Positions 28,882 through 36,835 of a stretch of 64,000 bases of DNA are shown here, piece by piece. The translations under genes were made by a program, and so were the position numbers. The stretch is from the NCBI RefSeq assembly GCF_009738185.1, contig NZ_CP046509.1, forward strand, positions 2,855,501-2,919,500, in the 5' to 3' direction. The stretch comes from Erwinia sorbitola (GTDB lineage: Bacteria > Pseudomonadota > Gammaproteobacteria > Enterobacterales > Enterobacteriaceae). How positions within the stretch are numbered: the first letter of the stretch is position 1; the number at the start of each line of letters is the position of its first letter. The notes under the pieces were generated by a model. It was not told where the DNA came from. It searched no databases and worked only from the letters and a program-made list of their open reading frames with translations.

Positions 28882-29313
28882 TTACTTCACCTCTGTCGCC
28901 GCCAGCAGTTGCTGTAGCACGCGCTGAGTGATCGCCAGATCGGAGGCGTTCACCCCGGAGAGCAGCTCATTACGCAGCGCATCCGCCTCTTTTTTCAGTC
29001 GCTGATACAGCAATTCACCTTTAGGGGTGACATGAAGCAGCCGTTTTCGGCGATCTTCTGCCGGCTGAACCCGCTCCACCAGCTGCTGTTTCACCAGGCG
29101 GTCAATCAGCGGAACGACGCTGGCATCTTCCAGGCCGAGCGCCTGCGCCAGCTCTTTCTGGCTCATGGGTGCATCCTGAATGGCGATGGTTGCCACCGCC
29201 ATCCAGCTGCTCATGCTGAGACCGTTATCCTTCATCCGCCGGTCAATCGCCTGACGCCAGGCATGGGCTGTAAGATGCAGTAAACGGGAGAAATTCAGTT
29301 CCTGAATATTCAA
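28882..29313 (-). CDS. MarR-family transcriptional regulator
   Basis: 143 residues with the winged helix: MSQKELAQALGLEDASVVPLIDRL as the helix-turn-helix and EDRRKRLLHVTPKG as the wing. It is the first gene of the efflux operon and so is probably a self-regulating repressor relieved by pump substrates, as known for EmrR and MarR. A short palindrome lies 20 bases upstream. Confidence 0.92.
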   Translation of the reverse strand: MNIQELNFSRLLHLTAHAWRQAIDRRMKDNGLSMSSWMAVATIAIQDAPMSQKELAQALGLEDASVVPLIDRLVKQQLVERVQPAEDRRKRLLHVTPKGELLYQRLKKEADALRNELLSGVNASDLAITQRVLQQLLAATEVK

Positions 29314-29332
29314 TTGGTAAGATGCCTGATAA

Positions 29333-29344
29333 TTAGAGGTCTAA
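29333..29344. promoter_or_regulatory. possible MarR-type operator
   Basis: TTAGA-GG-TCTAA, a perfect 5-base inverted repeat with 2-base spacer, lies just upstream of the marR-like gene in AT-rich sequence where its promoter must be. The site is short and could be chance. Confidence 0.35.
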
Positions 29345-29508
29345 CTAAAGGATGTGGTAATTATAGCCACGGTCAGTTAAAGAAGGGAAGCAGCACATCA
29401 AGAGTGTAGATAAATCTTACAGCTCTGCCCGGTCTTTCCACCACCTCCCGCCCCTTGTCTCTCCTTTTTCAACTAAACGCTCTGCTGATTCAGCTAAACA
29501 TATCGAAA

Positions 29509-29550
29509 TGAAAGACATTACCTTTCAACTTTTCTTTTTATTTGAAAGAT
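29509..29550. promoter_or_regulatory. putative SrlR operator elements upstream of srlA
   Basis: The motif TGAAAGA occurs at 29509-29515 and 29543-29549 with its inverse CTTTCA at 29522-29527. The same motif forms a perfect inverted repeat before srlR. The shared element at both ends of the operon suggests binding sites for the DeoR-family repressor SrlR. Confidence 0.5.
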
Positions 29551-29661
29551 AAATGCGTCATTTTGTGATCAATGTAGTTTTTTTAAAAACAACTTAACGT
29601 CTAAATTAGCTTCCACTTCGAAGGAAAATAATAACTATTACCCACGTTAAGAGGTTTCATC

Positions 29662-30210
29662 ATGATTGAAAGCATCACGCACGGAGCCGAATGGTTTATC
29701 GGGCTCTTCCAAAAAGGAGGGGAAGTGTTTGTCGGCATGGTAACAGGCATTCTTCCCTTACTGATCAGCCTGCTGGTGATTATGAATGCGCTGATCGTCT
29801 TTGTCGGACAGAAAAGGATCGAACGGCTGGCGCAGCGCTGTGCGGGGAATCCCGTTTCACGCTATCTGTTACTGCCGGTGATTGGCACCTTCGTTTTCTG
29901 TAATCCAATGACGTTGAGCCTCGGGCGCTTTATGCCTGAGAAGTACAAACCCAGCTATTACGCTTCGGCATCTTACAGCTGCCACTCAATGAACGGACTG
30001 TTTCCACATATTAACCCCGGCGAACTGTTTGTGTATCTCGGTATTGCCAACGGTCTGACCACCCTGAACCTGCCGCTTGGCCCTCTGGCGGTGAGCTATC
30101 TGCTGGTTGGTATGGTGATGAACTTTTTCCGCGGCTGGGTGACCGATCTCACCACCTCCATTTTCGAAAGAAAAATGAACATCCAACTTGAGCGTCACGT
30201 TCGTTTATAA
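29662..30210 (+). CDS. srlA: glucitol/sorbitol PTS enzyme IIC2
   Basis: 182 residues against 187 in E. coli SrlA. Membrane protein with conserved IGTFVFCNPMTLSLGRFMPEKYKP and CHSMNGLFPHINPGELFVY. With SrlE it forms the sorbitol permease of the phosphotransferase system. First gene of the srl operon, preceded by a long divergent regulatory region shared with the MarR gene. Confidence 0.96.
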   Translation: MIESITHGAEWFIGLFQKGGEVFVGMVTGILPLLISLLVIMNALIVFVGQKRIERLAQRCAGNPVSRYLLLPVIGTFVFCNPMTLSLGRFMPEKYKPSYYASASYSCHSMNGLFPHINPGELFVYLGIANGLTTLNLPLGPLAVSYLLVGMVMNFFRGWVTDLTTSIFERKMNIQLERHVRL

Positions 30211-30224
30211 GGACGGAGAGAATC

Positions 30225-31217
30225 ATGGCTAAGATTATTGAAATTCATAAAGGCGAAAGCGGCTGGGGTGGCCCTCTGTTTTTAGTGCCGACACCAGGCA
30301 AAAAAATTATCTACGTTACCGCAGGAACGCGTCCGGCCATTGTTGACCGTCTGCATCAGCTGACCGGATGGGAAACCGTCGATGCATTTAAAGAGGGCGA
30401 ACCTCCCGCTGAAGAGATCGGCGTGGCAGTTATTGACTGCGGCGGTACCCTGCGCTGCGGTCTCTATCCGAAACGACGCATCCCGACCATCAATATTCAT
30501 GCCACCGGTAAATCCGGCCCGCTGGCGCAGTTTATTACCGAGGACATTTATGTCTCTGGCGTCCGCCCGGATGACATCCAGATACAGGCAGATAACAGCG
30601 CCCCTGCCCCGCAGGTTACCGCGACTGAACAGGCCACAGCGACCAAACAGACCGACTACGACACCACGAAGAAGATCACAGAACAGAGTGATGGCCTGCT
30701 GGCCAAAGTCGGTATGGGGATGGGGTCAGTCGTCGCGGTCTTTTTCCAGGCCGGGCGTGAAACCATTGATACGGTATTGAAAACCATCCTGCCGTTTATG
30801 GCATTCGTCTCCGCACTGATTGGGATCATTATCGCTTCCGGTCTGGGGGATTTGATCGCCCACGGTCTGACTCCTCTGGCGAACAGCCCTATCGGGCTGG
30901 TGACGCTGGCGCTGATCTGTTCTTTCCCTTTGCTGTCACCGTTCCTTGGTCCGGGCGCTGTTATTGCTCAGGTAATCGGCGTGCTGGTAGGTGTGCAGAT
31001 CGGCCAGGGCACGATACCTCCTCATCTGGCCCTGCCCGCGCTTTTTGCCATTAACTCGCAGGCTGCCTGCGACTTTATCCCTGTGGGTCTGTCACTGGCT
31101 GAAGCTCGCCAGGAGACGGTACGCGTTGGTGTGCCATCGGTGCTGGTTGGTCGTTTTCTTACCGGTGCCCCAGCCGTGCTGCTGGCCTGGGCAGTATCCG
31201 GCTTTATTTATCAGTAA
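30225..31217 (+). CDS. srlE: glucitol/sorbitol PTS enzyme IIBC1
   Basis: 330 residues; E. coli SrlE is 319. The N-terminal IIB domain has the phosphorylated cysteine region DCGGTLRCGLYPKRR with Cys72, then a linker rich in Thr, Gln and Ala (about 125-150, longer than in E. coli), then the IIC1 membrane domain. It phosphorylates sorbitol to sorbitol-6-phosphate during uptake. Confidence 0.96.
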   Translation: MAKIIEIHKGESGWGGPLFLVPTPGKKIIYVTAGTRPAIVDRLHQLTGWETVDAFKEGEPPAEEIGVAVIDCGGTLRCGLYPKRRIPTINIHATGKSGPLAQFITEDIYVSGVRPDDIQIQADNSAPAPQVTATEQATATKQTDYDTTKKITEQSDGLLAKVGMGMGSVVAVFFQAGRETIDTVLKTILPFMAFVSALIGIIIASGLGDLIAHGLTPLANSPIGLVTLALICSFPLLSPFLGPGAVIAQVIGVLVGVQIGQGTIPPHLALPALFAINSQAACDFIPVGLSLAEARQETVRVGVPSVLVGRFLTGAPAVLLAWAVSGFIYQ

Positions 31218-31231
31218 CTGACGGAGTGATG

Positions 31232-31600
31232 ATGAAAACTGTGTATGAATCCACCTTTATTGCCGTCGGCGGCTGTGCTGGCGAAGCACTTGATGACCAC
31301 TTTTTGATTACCTTCGGCGAGGGCGCACCTGGAGATGTGGCGGATTACTGTTTTATCCACCGTCCGGAAGTGCGCGGCACGGCCCCTCTCGTGGCCGGAA
31401 CTGTTATCACCATTGGCGAATATAGCTGGCCGGTGACCGCAGTAGGTGAAGTTGCAGAGCTAAATCTGCGAGAGCTGGGCCATATCACCGTGAAATTTGA
31501 CGGTGCAACCGCAGCAGAATTCCCGGGAACAGTTCATGTAGCAGGCCTGACGCCTGCGGGGATTGAACCTGGTCAGAAGTTTCGCGTTTTAAGTCATTAA
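31232..31600 (+). CDS. srlB: glucitol/sorbitol PTS enzyme IIA
   Basis: 122 residues; E. coli SrlB is 123. The YCFIH segment contains the phosphorylatable His and LRELGHITVKFDG with FPGTVHVAG is typical. I chose ATG 31232 because GGAG at 31223 is well spaced; GTG 31226 and ATG 31229 are in frame just before. Confidence 0.95.
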   Translation: MKTVYESTFIAVGGCAGEALDDHFLITFGEGAPGDVADYCFIHRPEVRGTAPLVAGTVITIGEYSWPVTAVGEVAELNLRELGHITVKFDGATAAEFPGTVHVAGLTPAGIEPGQKFRVLSH

Positions 31601-31612
31601 CAGGAGAATTCA

Positions 31613-32392
31613 ATGGATCAGGTTGCAGTAGTTATCGGTGGTGGTCAGACGCTGGGCGCTTACCTGTGTAAAGGGCTTGCCGGAGATGGTTATAAGGTTG
31701 CCGTTGCCGACCTGAATATAGGCAATGCTCAGGCCATAGCGGCGGAGATTAATCAGACCCTGGGCAAAAATGTGGCGACGGGATTCCAGGTAGATGCCAC
31801 CAATGAGGGAAGCGTGGCAGAGCTGGCCCGTGCAGTAGATGAGATATTTGGTCGTACCGATGTGCTGGTTTACAGTGCCGGGGTGGCGAAAGCGGCACCC
31901 ATTACCCAGTTTATGCTGAATGATTTCGACCTGTCTTTACAGGTGAATCTGGTGGGCTACTTCCTGTGTGCAAGGGAGTTCGCCAAACTGATGATCCGAG
32001 ATGGAGCGGGCGGCAGAATCATCCAGATCAACTCTAAATCTGGCAAAGTGGGTAGCAAACATAACGCCGGTTACAGCGCGGCCAAGTTTGGTGGCGTGGG
32101 GCTGACACAGTCGCTGGCTCTCGATTTAGCTGAATACGGCATTACCGTGCATTCGCTGATGTTAGGTAACCTGCTGAAGTCGCCTATGTTCCAGTCGCTA
32201 CTCCCGCAGTATGCGGAGAAACTGGGCATTGAACCGGAAGCGGTTGAGCAGTATTACATCGATAAAGTTCCGTTAAAACGCGGCTGCGACTATCAGGATG
32301 TGCTTAACGTGCTGCTGTTCTACACCAGTGATAAAGCAGCCTATTGTACCGGGCAATCCATCAATGTGACCGGTGGACAGGTGATGTTCTGA
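31613..32392 (+). CDS. srlD: sorbitol-6-phosphate 2-dehydrogenase
   Basis: 259 residues, same as E. coli SrlD. Short-chain dehydrogenase with an N-terminal GGGQTLG nucleotide loop and catalytic YSAAK. It oxidises sorbitol-6-phosphate to fructose-6-phosphate with NAD. A terminator-like hairpin follows directly. Confidence 0.97.
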   Translation: MDQVAVVIGGGQTLGAYLCKGLAGDGYKVAVADLNIGNAQAIAAEINQTLGKNVATGFQVDATNEGSVAELARAVDEIFGRTDVLVYSAGVAKAAPITQFMLNDFDLSLQVNLVGYFLCAREFAKLMIRDGAGGRIIQINSKSGKVGSKHNAGYSAAKFGGVGLTQSLALDLAEYGITVHSLMLGNLLKSPMFQSLLPQYAEKLGIEPEAVEQYYIDKVPLKRGCDYQDVLNVLLFYTSDKAAYCTGQSINVTGGQVMF

Positions 32393-32399
32393 GGCCAAT

Positions 32400-32426
32400 C
32401 CGGCGGCTACGGCTGCCGGTTTTTTT
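32400..32426 (+). terminator. terminator/attenuator between srlD and srlM
   Basis: CCGGCGGC, loop TACG, GCTGCCGG, then seven T residues. It separates the four catabolic genes from the regulatory part of the operon, and its T tract runs straight into the srlM ribosome site. Confidence 0.85.
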
Positions 32427-32438
32427 ATGGAGAGGATG

Positions 32439-32801
32439 ATGAATTCAGTCAATATGTTTATCTGTGTGGCGGGTTTTGCCTGGCTGGGACAAATTGCCCT
32501 AGGCTGGTGGCAAATGAAGCGTTTTAACCACGCTCTGGCTCAACTCCCGACTCAGGATCGTATCGGGATTGGCCGTTCTTCGGGCCGCTTTAAACCGCGC
32601 TCGCTGCTGGTGATTAGCGTCAACAGTCGTAATATTATTACCGACAATTTTGTGATGAAAGGCATTTCAGTGTTCTCAACACCGCAAACCGATAGCTCGC
32701 TGTGCGGGTTGAATATTGAGAATCTTGTGCCAGCTCACATTTATCCCAACAATAAGGGGCTGCGCGCCGCGTTGGAGTTAGCCATTACAAACAAAGGGTG
32801 A
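32439..32801 (+). CDS. srlM: glucitol operon activator SrlM (GutM)
   Basis: 120 residues; E. coli GutM is 119. An N-terminal hydrophobic helix is followed by the conserved GIGRSSGRFKPRSLLV. GutM is an accessory activator of the glucitol operon. I prefer ATG 32439, spaced properly from GGAGAGG; ATG 32436 abuts the ribosome site. Confidence 0.93.
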   Translation: MNSVNMFICVAGFAWLGQIALGWWQMKRFNHALAQLPTQDRIGIGRSSGRFKPRSLLVISVNSRNIITDNFVMKGISVFSTPQTDSSLCGLNIENLVPAHIYPNNKGLRAALELAITNKG

Positions 32802-32802
32802 T

Positions 32803-32821
32803 ATCTTTCATTTTGAAAGAT
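32803..32821. promoter_or_regulatory. putative SrlR operator before srlR
   Basis: A perfect 8-base inverted repeat, ATCTTTCA-TTT-TGAAAGAT, begins 2 bases after the srlM stop. TGAAAGAT also occurs upstream of srlA, so this is a likely autoregulatory site and hints at an internal promoter for srlR-srlQ. Confidence 0.55.
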
Positions 32822-32892
32822 TTCTCTTCCTTGTTTGCTGTGTTTGTGCGAATGCGAAAGGAATCTATCGGGCCTACGAAAGGGAATACAGG

Positions 32893-33660
32893 ATGAAACC
32901 AATTCAGCGTCAAGCACTGATACTCGAATACTTGCAGGGTAAAGGGCGTACTACGGTTGAACAACTGAGCACGTATTTCAATACCACAGGTACCACTATC
33001 CGCAAAGACCTCTCCCACCTCCAGCAGCAGGGGGCGGTGATCCGCACTTACGGCGGCGTAATGCTGAATCGTGATGATGGCGACCAGCCTATCGACAGAA
33101 AAACCTTTATCAATTCCGACAAGAAAAAATTGATCGCCGCGTGCGCGGCAGAGTGGGTATTTGAAGGCGACTCACTGATTTTCGATGCTGGTAGCACCGT
33201 ACAACAGATGGTTCCCCACCTTGCCAGATTCAATAATATCACCGTAATGACCAATAGCCTGACCATCGTCAATGAGCTGGTCGAGCTGAACAACGATCAG
33301 GTGATCCTGATGCCGGGCGGTACCTATCGTGGTACGTCGGCTTCATTTCACGGCAGCCTGGCAGAGGCAGCTTTCAGTCATTTCAATTTTGACAAACTGT
33401 TTATTGGCGCCGATGGCGTCGATCTTAACGCCGGCGTCACCACCTTTAATGAAGTGTTCGGTGTCAGCCAGGCGATGTGCCGTGCAGCACAAAAAATCAT
33501 CCTGCTGGTCGATTCGTCTAAATTTGGCCGCAGAAGTCCTAATGTAGTGTGCAGCCTCGACACGGTAGATGTGCTGGTTACGGACAGTGGAATTGACGAT
33601 GACGTGGCGTCGCAACTACGCGAACGCGGCATTGACGTAATTATTGCCGGAGACAAATAA
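32893..33660 (+). CDS. srlR: DeoR-family glucitol operon repressor
   Basis: 255 residues; E. coli SrlR is 257. The DeoR winged helix is at the N-terminus (RQALILEYLQGKGRTTVEQL and TTIRKDLSHLQQQGAVIRTYGG), followed by the sugar-phosphate sensor domain with DAGSTVQQM and IGADGVD. It represses the srl operon in the absence of glucitol. Confidence 0.96.
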   Translation: MKPIQRQALILEYLQGKGRTTVEQLSTYFNTTGTTIRKDLSHLQQQGAVIRTYGGVMLNRDDGDQPIDRKTFINSDKKKLIAACAAEWVFEGDSLIFDAGSTVQQMVPHLARFNNITVMTNSLTIVNELVELNNDQVILMPGGTYRGTSASFHGSLAEAAFSHFNFDKLFIGADGVDLNAGVTTFNEVFGVSQAMCRAAQKIILLVDSSKFGRRSPNVVCSLDTVDVLVTDSGIDDDVASQLRERGIDVIIAGDK

Positions 33661-33663
33661 CCC

Positions 33664-34626
33664 ATGCGCCAACTGTTAATCGAAGCAGCCCGAGAAACGC
33701 TGCAAACAGAAATTGATCAGCTTATCAACCTGCCAGCCCGGGTGGATAATGCTTTTACCGACGCCTGCGAAATGATGCTGGGATGCCGGGGAAAAGTGAT
33801 CGTCAGCGGGATGGGAAAATCGGGGCATATCGGAAAAAAAATTGCCGCCACGCTGGCCAGTACCGGAACACCGGCATTTTACGTGCACCCTGCTGAGGCG
33901 CTGCATGGCGACCTGGGGATGATTGCCGCTGGTGACGTAGTGCTGCTGATCTCTTATTCAGGCCACGCTGCCGAGTTTCGCCGTATGATGCCGCTGCTGC
34001 GCGCACTGCCGGTGGGAATTATTGCCTTCACAGGTAATCCAGAGTCGCCGCTGGCGCAGGGCGCTGACCAGGTTATTGATATAAAGGTAGCACGCGAAGC
34101 TTGCCCGCTTGGCCTGGCTCCCACCTCTTCTGCCGTCTGTACGTTAATGATGGGCGATGCCATGGCTATCGCTTTGATGAAAGCGCGTAACTTTAGTGAG
34201 AACGACTATGCCCGCACTCACCCTGCCGGAAGTCTGGGCGCACGCCTGCTCTGCCGTGTGGGCGATATTATGCGTAGCGGCGAGAAGATAGCCCTGGTGC
34301 AGGATGATGCTTCGATCACCGACGCGCTATTTGAACTGACGCGTACCGGCCTGGGCCTGGTGGCCATTACCGACCAGAACCAAACCCTTCGCGGCGTATT
34401 TAGCGATGGTGACCTGCGCCGCTGGTTACTCAAGGGCGGCCAGATTTCCAGCGCCGTCGCCGATGCGATGACACCTGTTGGGTATAGCCTTTCCTCTACT
34501 CAACTGGCCTCTGAAGCGCTGGCCGCATTCCACGAAAAGAAAATATCCGCAGCCCCGGTACTTTCTGCGGATAACAAAGTGATCGGCGCACTGGCGATGC
34601 ATGATATCCATGATGCAGGCTTATAG
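33664..34626 (+). CDS. srlQ: arabinose-5-phosphate isomerase GutQ
   Basis: 320 residues; E. coli GutQ is 321. An N-terminal SIS domain (SGMGKSGHIGKKIAATLAST, SYSGHAAEF) is followed by two CBS domains. It interconverts ribulose-5-phosphate and arabinose-5-phosphate, a Kdo precursor, and ends the srl operon 3 bases after srlR. Confidence 0.96.
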   Translation: MRQLLIEAARETLQTEIDQLINLPARVDNAFTDACEMMLGCRGKVIVSGMGKSGHIGKKIAATLASTGTPAFYVHPAEALHGDLGMIAAGDVVLLISYSGHAAEFRRMMPLLRALPVGIIAFTGNPESPLAQGADQVIDIKVAREACPLGLAPTSSAVCTLMMGDAMAIALMKARNFSENDYARTHPAGSLGARLLCRVGDIMRSGEKIALVQDDASITDALFELTRTGLGLVAITDQNQTLRGVFSDGDLRRWLLKGGQISSAVADAMTPVGYSLSSTQLASEALAAFHEKKISAAPVLSADNKVIGALAMHDIHDAGL

Positions 34627-34784
34627 ATGAGTGAGTAATGCCGTCCTGGCCGAGGATGCAGCGCCCCGATGTTATCGATTCCATTAACACTTTGATATCG
34701 GGGTTCGTTGTTGGAAAATACCCGGATTCCATATAATATGCCTGGCTGTAGCGCTAACAATTTCGCCCGAGAGCAGTCAATTTA

Positions 34785-35894
34785 ATGGATAAGAAAAACA
34801 CAGATATTGAAGTATTAAGAACGTTAGCAATCGTGTTCGTTTTCCTGGCCCATATTCCTGGCATTCTCAGCCCGGACTCGTTCTACTGGAAAATATTCAA
34901 TATCAGCAGATTTGGCAGTGGCGTGGATCTGTTTTTTTGCGTTTCAGGATTTATAGTCACCAGGAGTTTGTTATCAAAAAACATGCACCTGATGTCCTTT
35001 AATGATTTCCGTCATGAAGCCAAACTATTCTATATAAAAAGAGCCTGGCGCTTACTCCCTGCCGCATTTTTCTGGATAGCCGTATCAATACTGCTGGCGC
35101 ATTTACTGAAAAGTACAGGTGCCTTTATCTCTTTCAGAGCGATGTTGAAATCTGCATTTTTTGCCGCAACCCAGACTCAGAACATATTCTTCATGACGTG
35201 CAGGGATCATGGTGGATGTGGCAACCTTGGCATATACTGGAGCTTATCTCTGGAGAACCAGTTTTACCTGCTGCTTCCGCTAATACTCTACTTCTTCAAC
35301 AATAAAAAACTCTGCTTTTTTATGCTTTTCGTGTTTATCATACAGTTCTTCCTGCCAAGAACTTTAGATAATCATACGCCCGTTGCATGGCCAATCCGTA
35401 CGGACGCCATTTCGCTGGGCGTTATAATGGCTGTGATAAGCACCAAAGACCTTCATAACAAAATCAAACCAAAAATTCTCGACAACTCATTTATCCTGGG
35501 CTTAACATTTGTGATCCTGACTTTTTTACTGGCGGTGTTCACTAAACCAGAACCAATCGTATTTTTCCAGGTAGGCCTGACAGCGCTGATATCAGGTATA
35601 TTTGTCTATATTGCCAGCTATAATAATAATTATTTTTCCGGCAACCGCATCGTTCGCTCATTTTGCGAATATATCGGCTCACGATCTTATTCATTATATT
35701 TAACCCACGTTATCGCTTTAGCCACCACCCGAGGCTTTTTCATAACGCATAATCCGGATTACTCTGCGATGGGAACCTTTGTCAGGCTCTGTTTCTTCTT
35801 CTCTCTCACTTTCCTGCTGACCGAGTTTAGCTACAGGTGTATAGAGAATAAATTCAGATACTCATGGAAGAAGAAAACGACCATTGATGGTTAG
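34785..35894 (+). CDS. acyltransferase-3 family membrane protein
   Basis: 369 residues with about ten membrane helices. The N-terminal IEVLRTLAIVFVFLAHIP has the family Arg and His, and GSGVDLFFCVSGFIV matches the typical GGVDIFFVISGFLI. Such OafA-like enzymes O-acylate surface polysaccharides or lipids. The gene is visibly richer in A and T than its neighbours and stands alone between gutQ and a tRNA pair, suggesting acquisition by transfer. The acyl donor and target are unknown. Confidence 0.85.
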   Translation: MDKKNTDIEVLRTLAIVFVFLAHIPGILSPDSFYWKIFNISRFGSGVDLFFCVSGFIVTRSLLSKNMHLMSFNDFRHEAKLFYIKRAWRLLPAAFFWIAVSILLAHLLKSTGAFISFRAMLKSAFFAATQTQNIFFMTCRDHGGCGNLGIYWSLSLENQFYLLLPLILYFFNNKKLCFFMLFVFIIQFFLPRTLDNHTPVAWPIRTDAISLGVIMAVISTKDLHNKIKPKILDNSFILGLTFVILTFLLAVFTKPEPIVFFQVGLTALISGIFVYIASYNNNYFSGNRIVRSFCEYIGSRSYSLYLTHVIALATTRGFFITHNPDYSAMGTFVRLCFFFSLTFLLTEFSYRCIENKFRYSWKKKTTIDG

Positions 35895-36073
35895 TTTTAT
35901 CATTGCAAAACTATCATTCTGGCGTGGCGTAACGGATTCGCCACGCAACAGTGACCAGTATTCTTCGTTCCTTTCTACTATCCAGCGGGTTGTCTGCTGT
36001 TCATCTCTACTGATAGCTATGGATTTTCTTGCAGAAAATGGCTTCGTACAGGGAATGGCCGGATTTTAGACGT

Positions 36074-36099
36074 AAAAAAACCGCCTTTCGGGGCGGTTA
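36074..36099 (-). terminator. terminator of the tRNA-Cys/tRNA-Leu transcript
   Basis: On the minus strand AACCGCC, loop CCGAAA, GGCGGTT and then a T run, about 50 bases past the tRNA-Leu 3' end. It may also serve the acyltransferase gene from the other side, though no T tract is present for that direction. Confidence 0.85.
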
Positions 36100-36149
36100 C
36101 GACATTGCTTACTGCTTGTTTTTATTCGTTTTAATCGGTACTGATAATA

Positions 36150-36235
36150 TGGTGCCCGGGGCGGGACTTGAACCCGCACAGCCATAAGCCGAGGGATTTT
36201 AAATCCCTTGTGTCTACCGATTTCACCACCCGGGC
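36150..36235 (-). tRNA. leuZ: tRNA-Leu (anticodon UAA)
   Basis: 86 bases including an encoded CCA. Acceptor stem GCCCGGG/CCCGGGC, long variable arm of class II tRNA, T-loop GGTTCAAGTCC, and anticodon TAA in the loop of GGGATTTAAAATCCC. It lies 12 bases after tRNA-Cys, as in the E. coli glyW-cysT-leuZ operon. Confidence 0.96.
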
Positions 36236-36247
36236 TTGGGTGTTAAT

Positions 36248-36321
36248 TGGAGGCGCGTCCCGGAGTCGAACCGAGGTAGACGGATTTGCAATCCGTAGCA
36301 TGGCCACTCTGCCAACGCGCC
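36248..36321 (-). tRNA. cysT: tRNA-Cys (anticodon GCA)
   Basis: 74 bases with encoded CCA. Acceptor GGCGCGT/ACGCGCC, anticodon GCA in CGGATTGCAAATCCG, T-loop GGTTCGACTCC. It is the first tRNA of the transcript here; the tRNA-Gly expected upstream is absent from the next 500 bases. Confidence 0.96.
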
Positions 36322-36835
36322 TTTAATTCTTTTTGTCATCAGAGACTCATCTCTGACAACGTAATCTTTAGCAGGAAAACAATCTAAAATTCAAGTCTAA
36401 CCACTTGATAAGTCTTAATTTTTAGTTTGCTACCATTCGCTAACGGACGCAATTATGGACTTGTTGGCTTATACCGTCAAGATCTATCTGCAACTTTTTT
36501 CACATCAATAAGTTAGGTGATTAAAGATTCAACAAAAGACGGTTCAGTTCCTACTTTTACAGCAACCTTCAAGCAATGTCTTCACAAACAGGGGCACTTT
36601 GCAGGATAACTCAAACTTTTACACGAGCCTCTAACATCAAGGTCAGTCAGACCGCCTCGTGGTTAAGCCTTCATCTTCTACTTATACCTGGTTTTGTTGT
36701 GGGCCTTCTTACCGTACAGACATCTATTGTCGCGGCTGGGTATCTGGCGGATTCCACTGTACCGATTAACGTAAGCAAGCATATGGTGTGTCTTAGCAAG
36801 TGGCATTGCCTGCTCTTAGTGCCATCAGTAATTAC
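36322..36835. other. unexplained stretch between the tRNAs and the rhs remnants
   Basis: About 510 bases. An open frame on the plus strand (from 36576) continues antisense through rhs and is not a believable gene. I see no tRNA, integrase, insertion-sequence end or rhs homology until about 36836. The first part is AT-rich; it should hold the tRNA promoter near 36330-36380. Confidence 0.4.

Noticed and set aside
29564..29579. CRP site upstream of srlA (TGTGATCAATGTAGTT)
   Set aside because: The left half matches TGTGA but the right half TAGTT is poor against TCACA. CRP control of srl is known in E. coli, but this site is too weak to report.
34664..34703. CCCCGAT...ATCGGGG inverted repeat after gutQ as a terminator
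   Set aside because: The loop is about 26 bases and no T tract follows, so it is not a typical terminator.
35884..36069. 61-residue plus-strand frame between the acyltransferase and the tRNA terminator
   Set aside because: No ribosome site, no family resemblance, overlaps the acyltransferase stop; likely chance.
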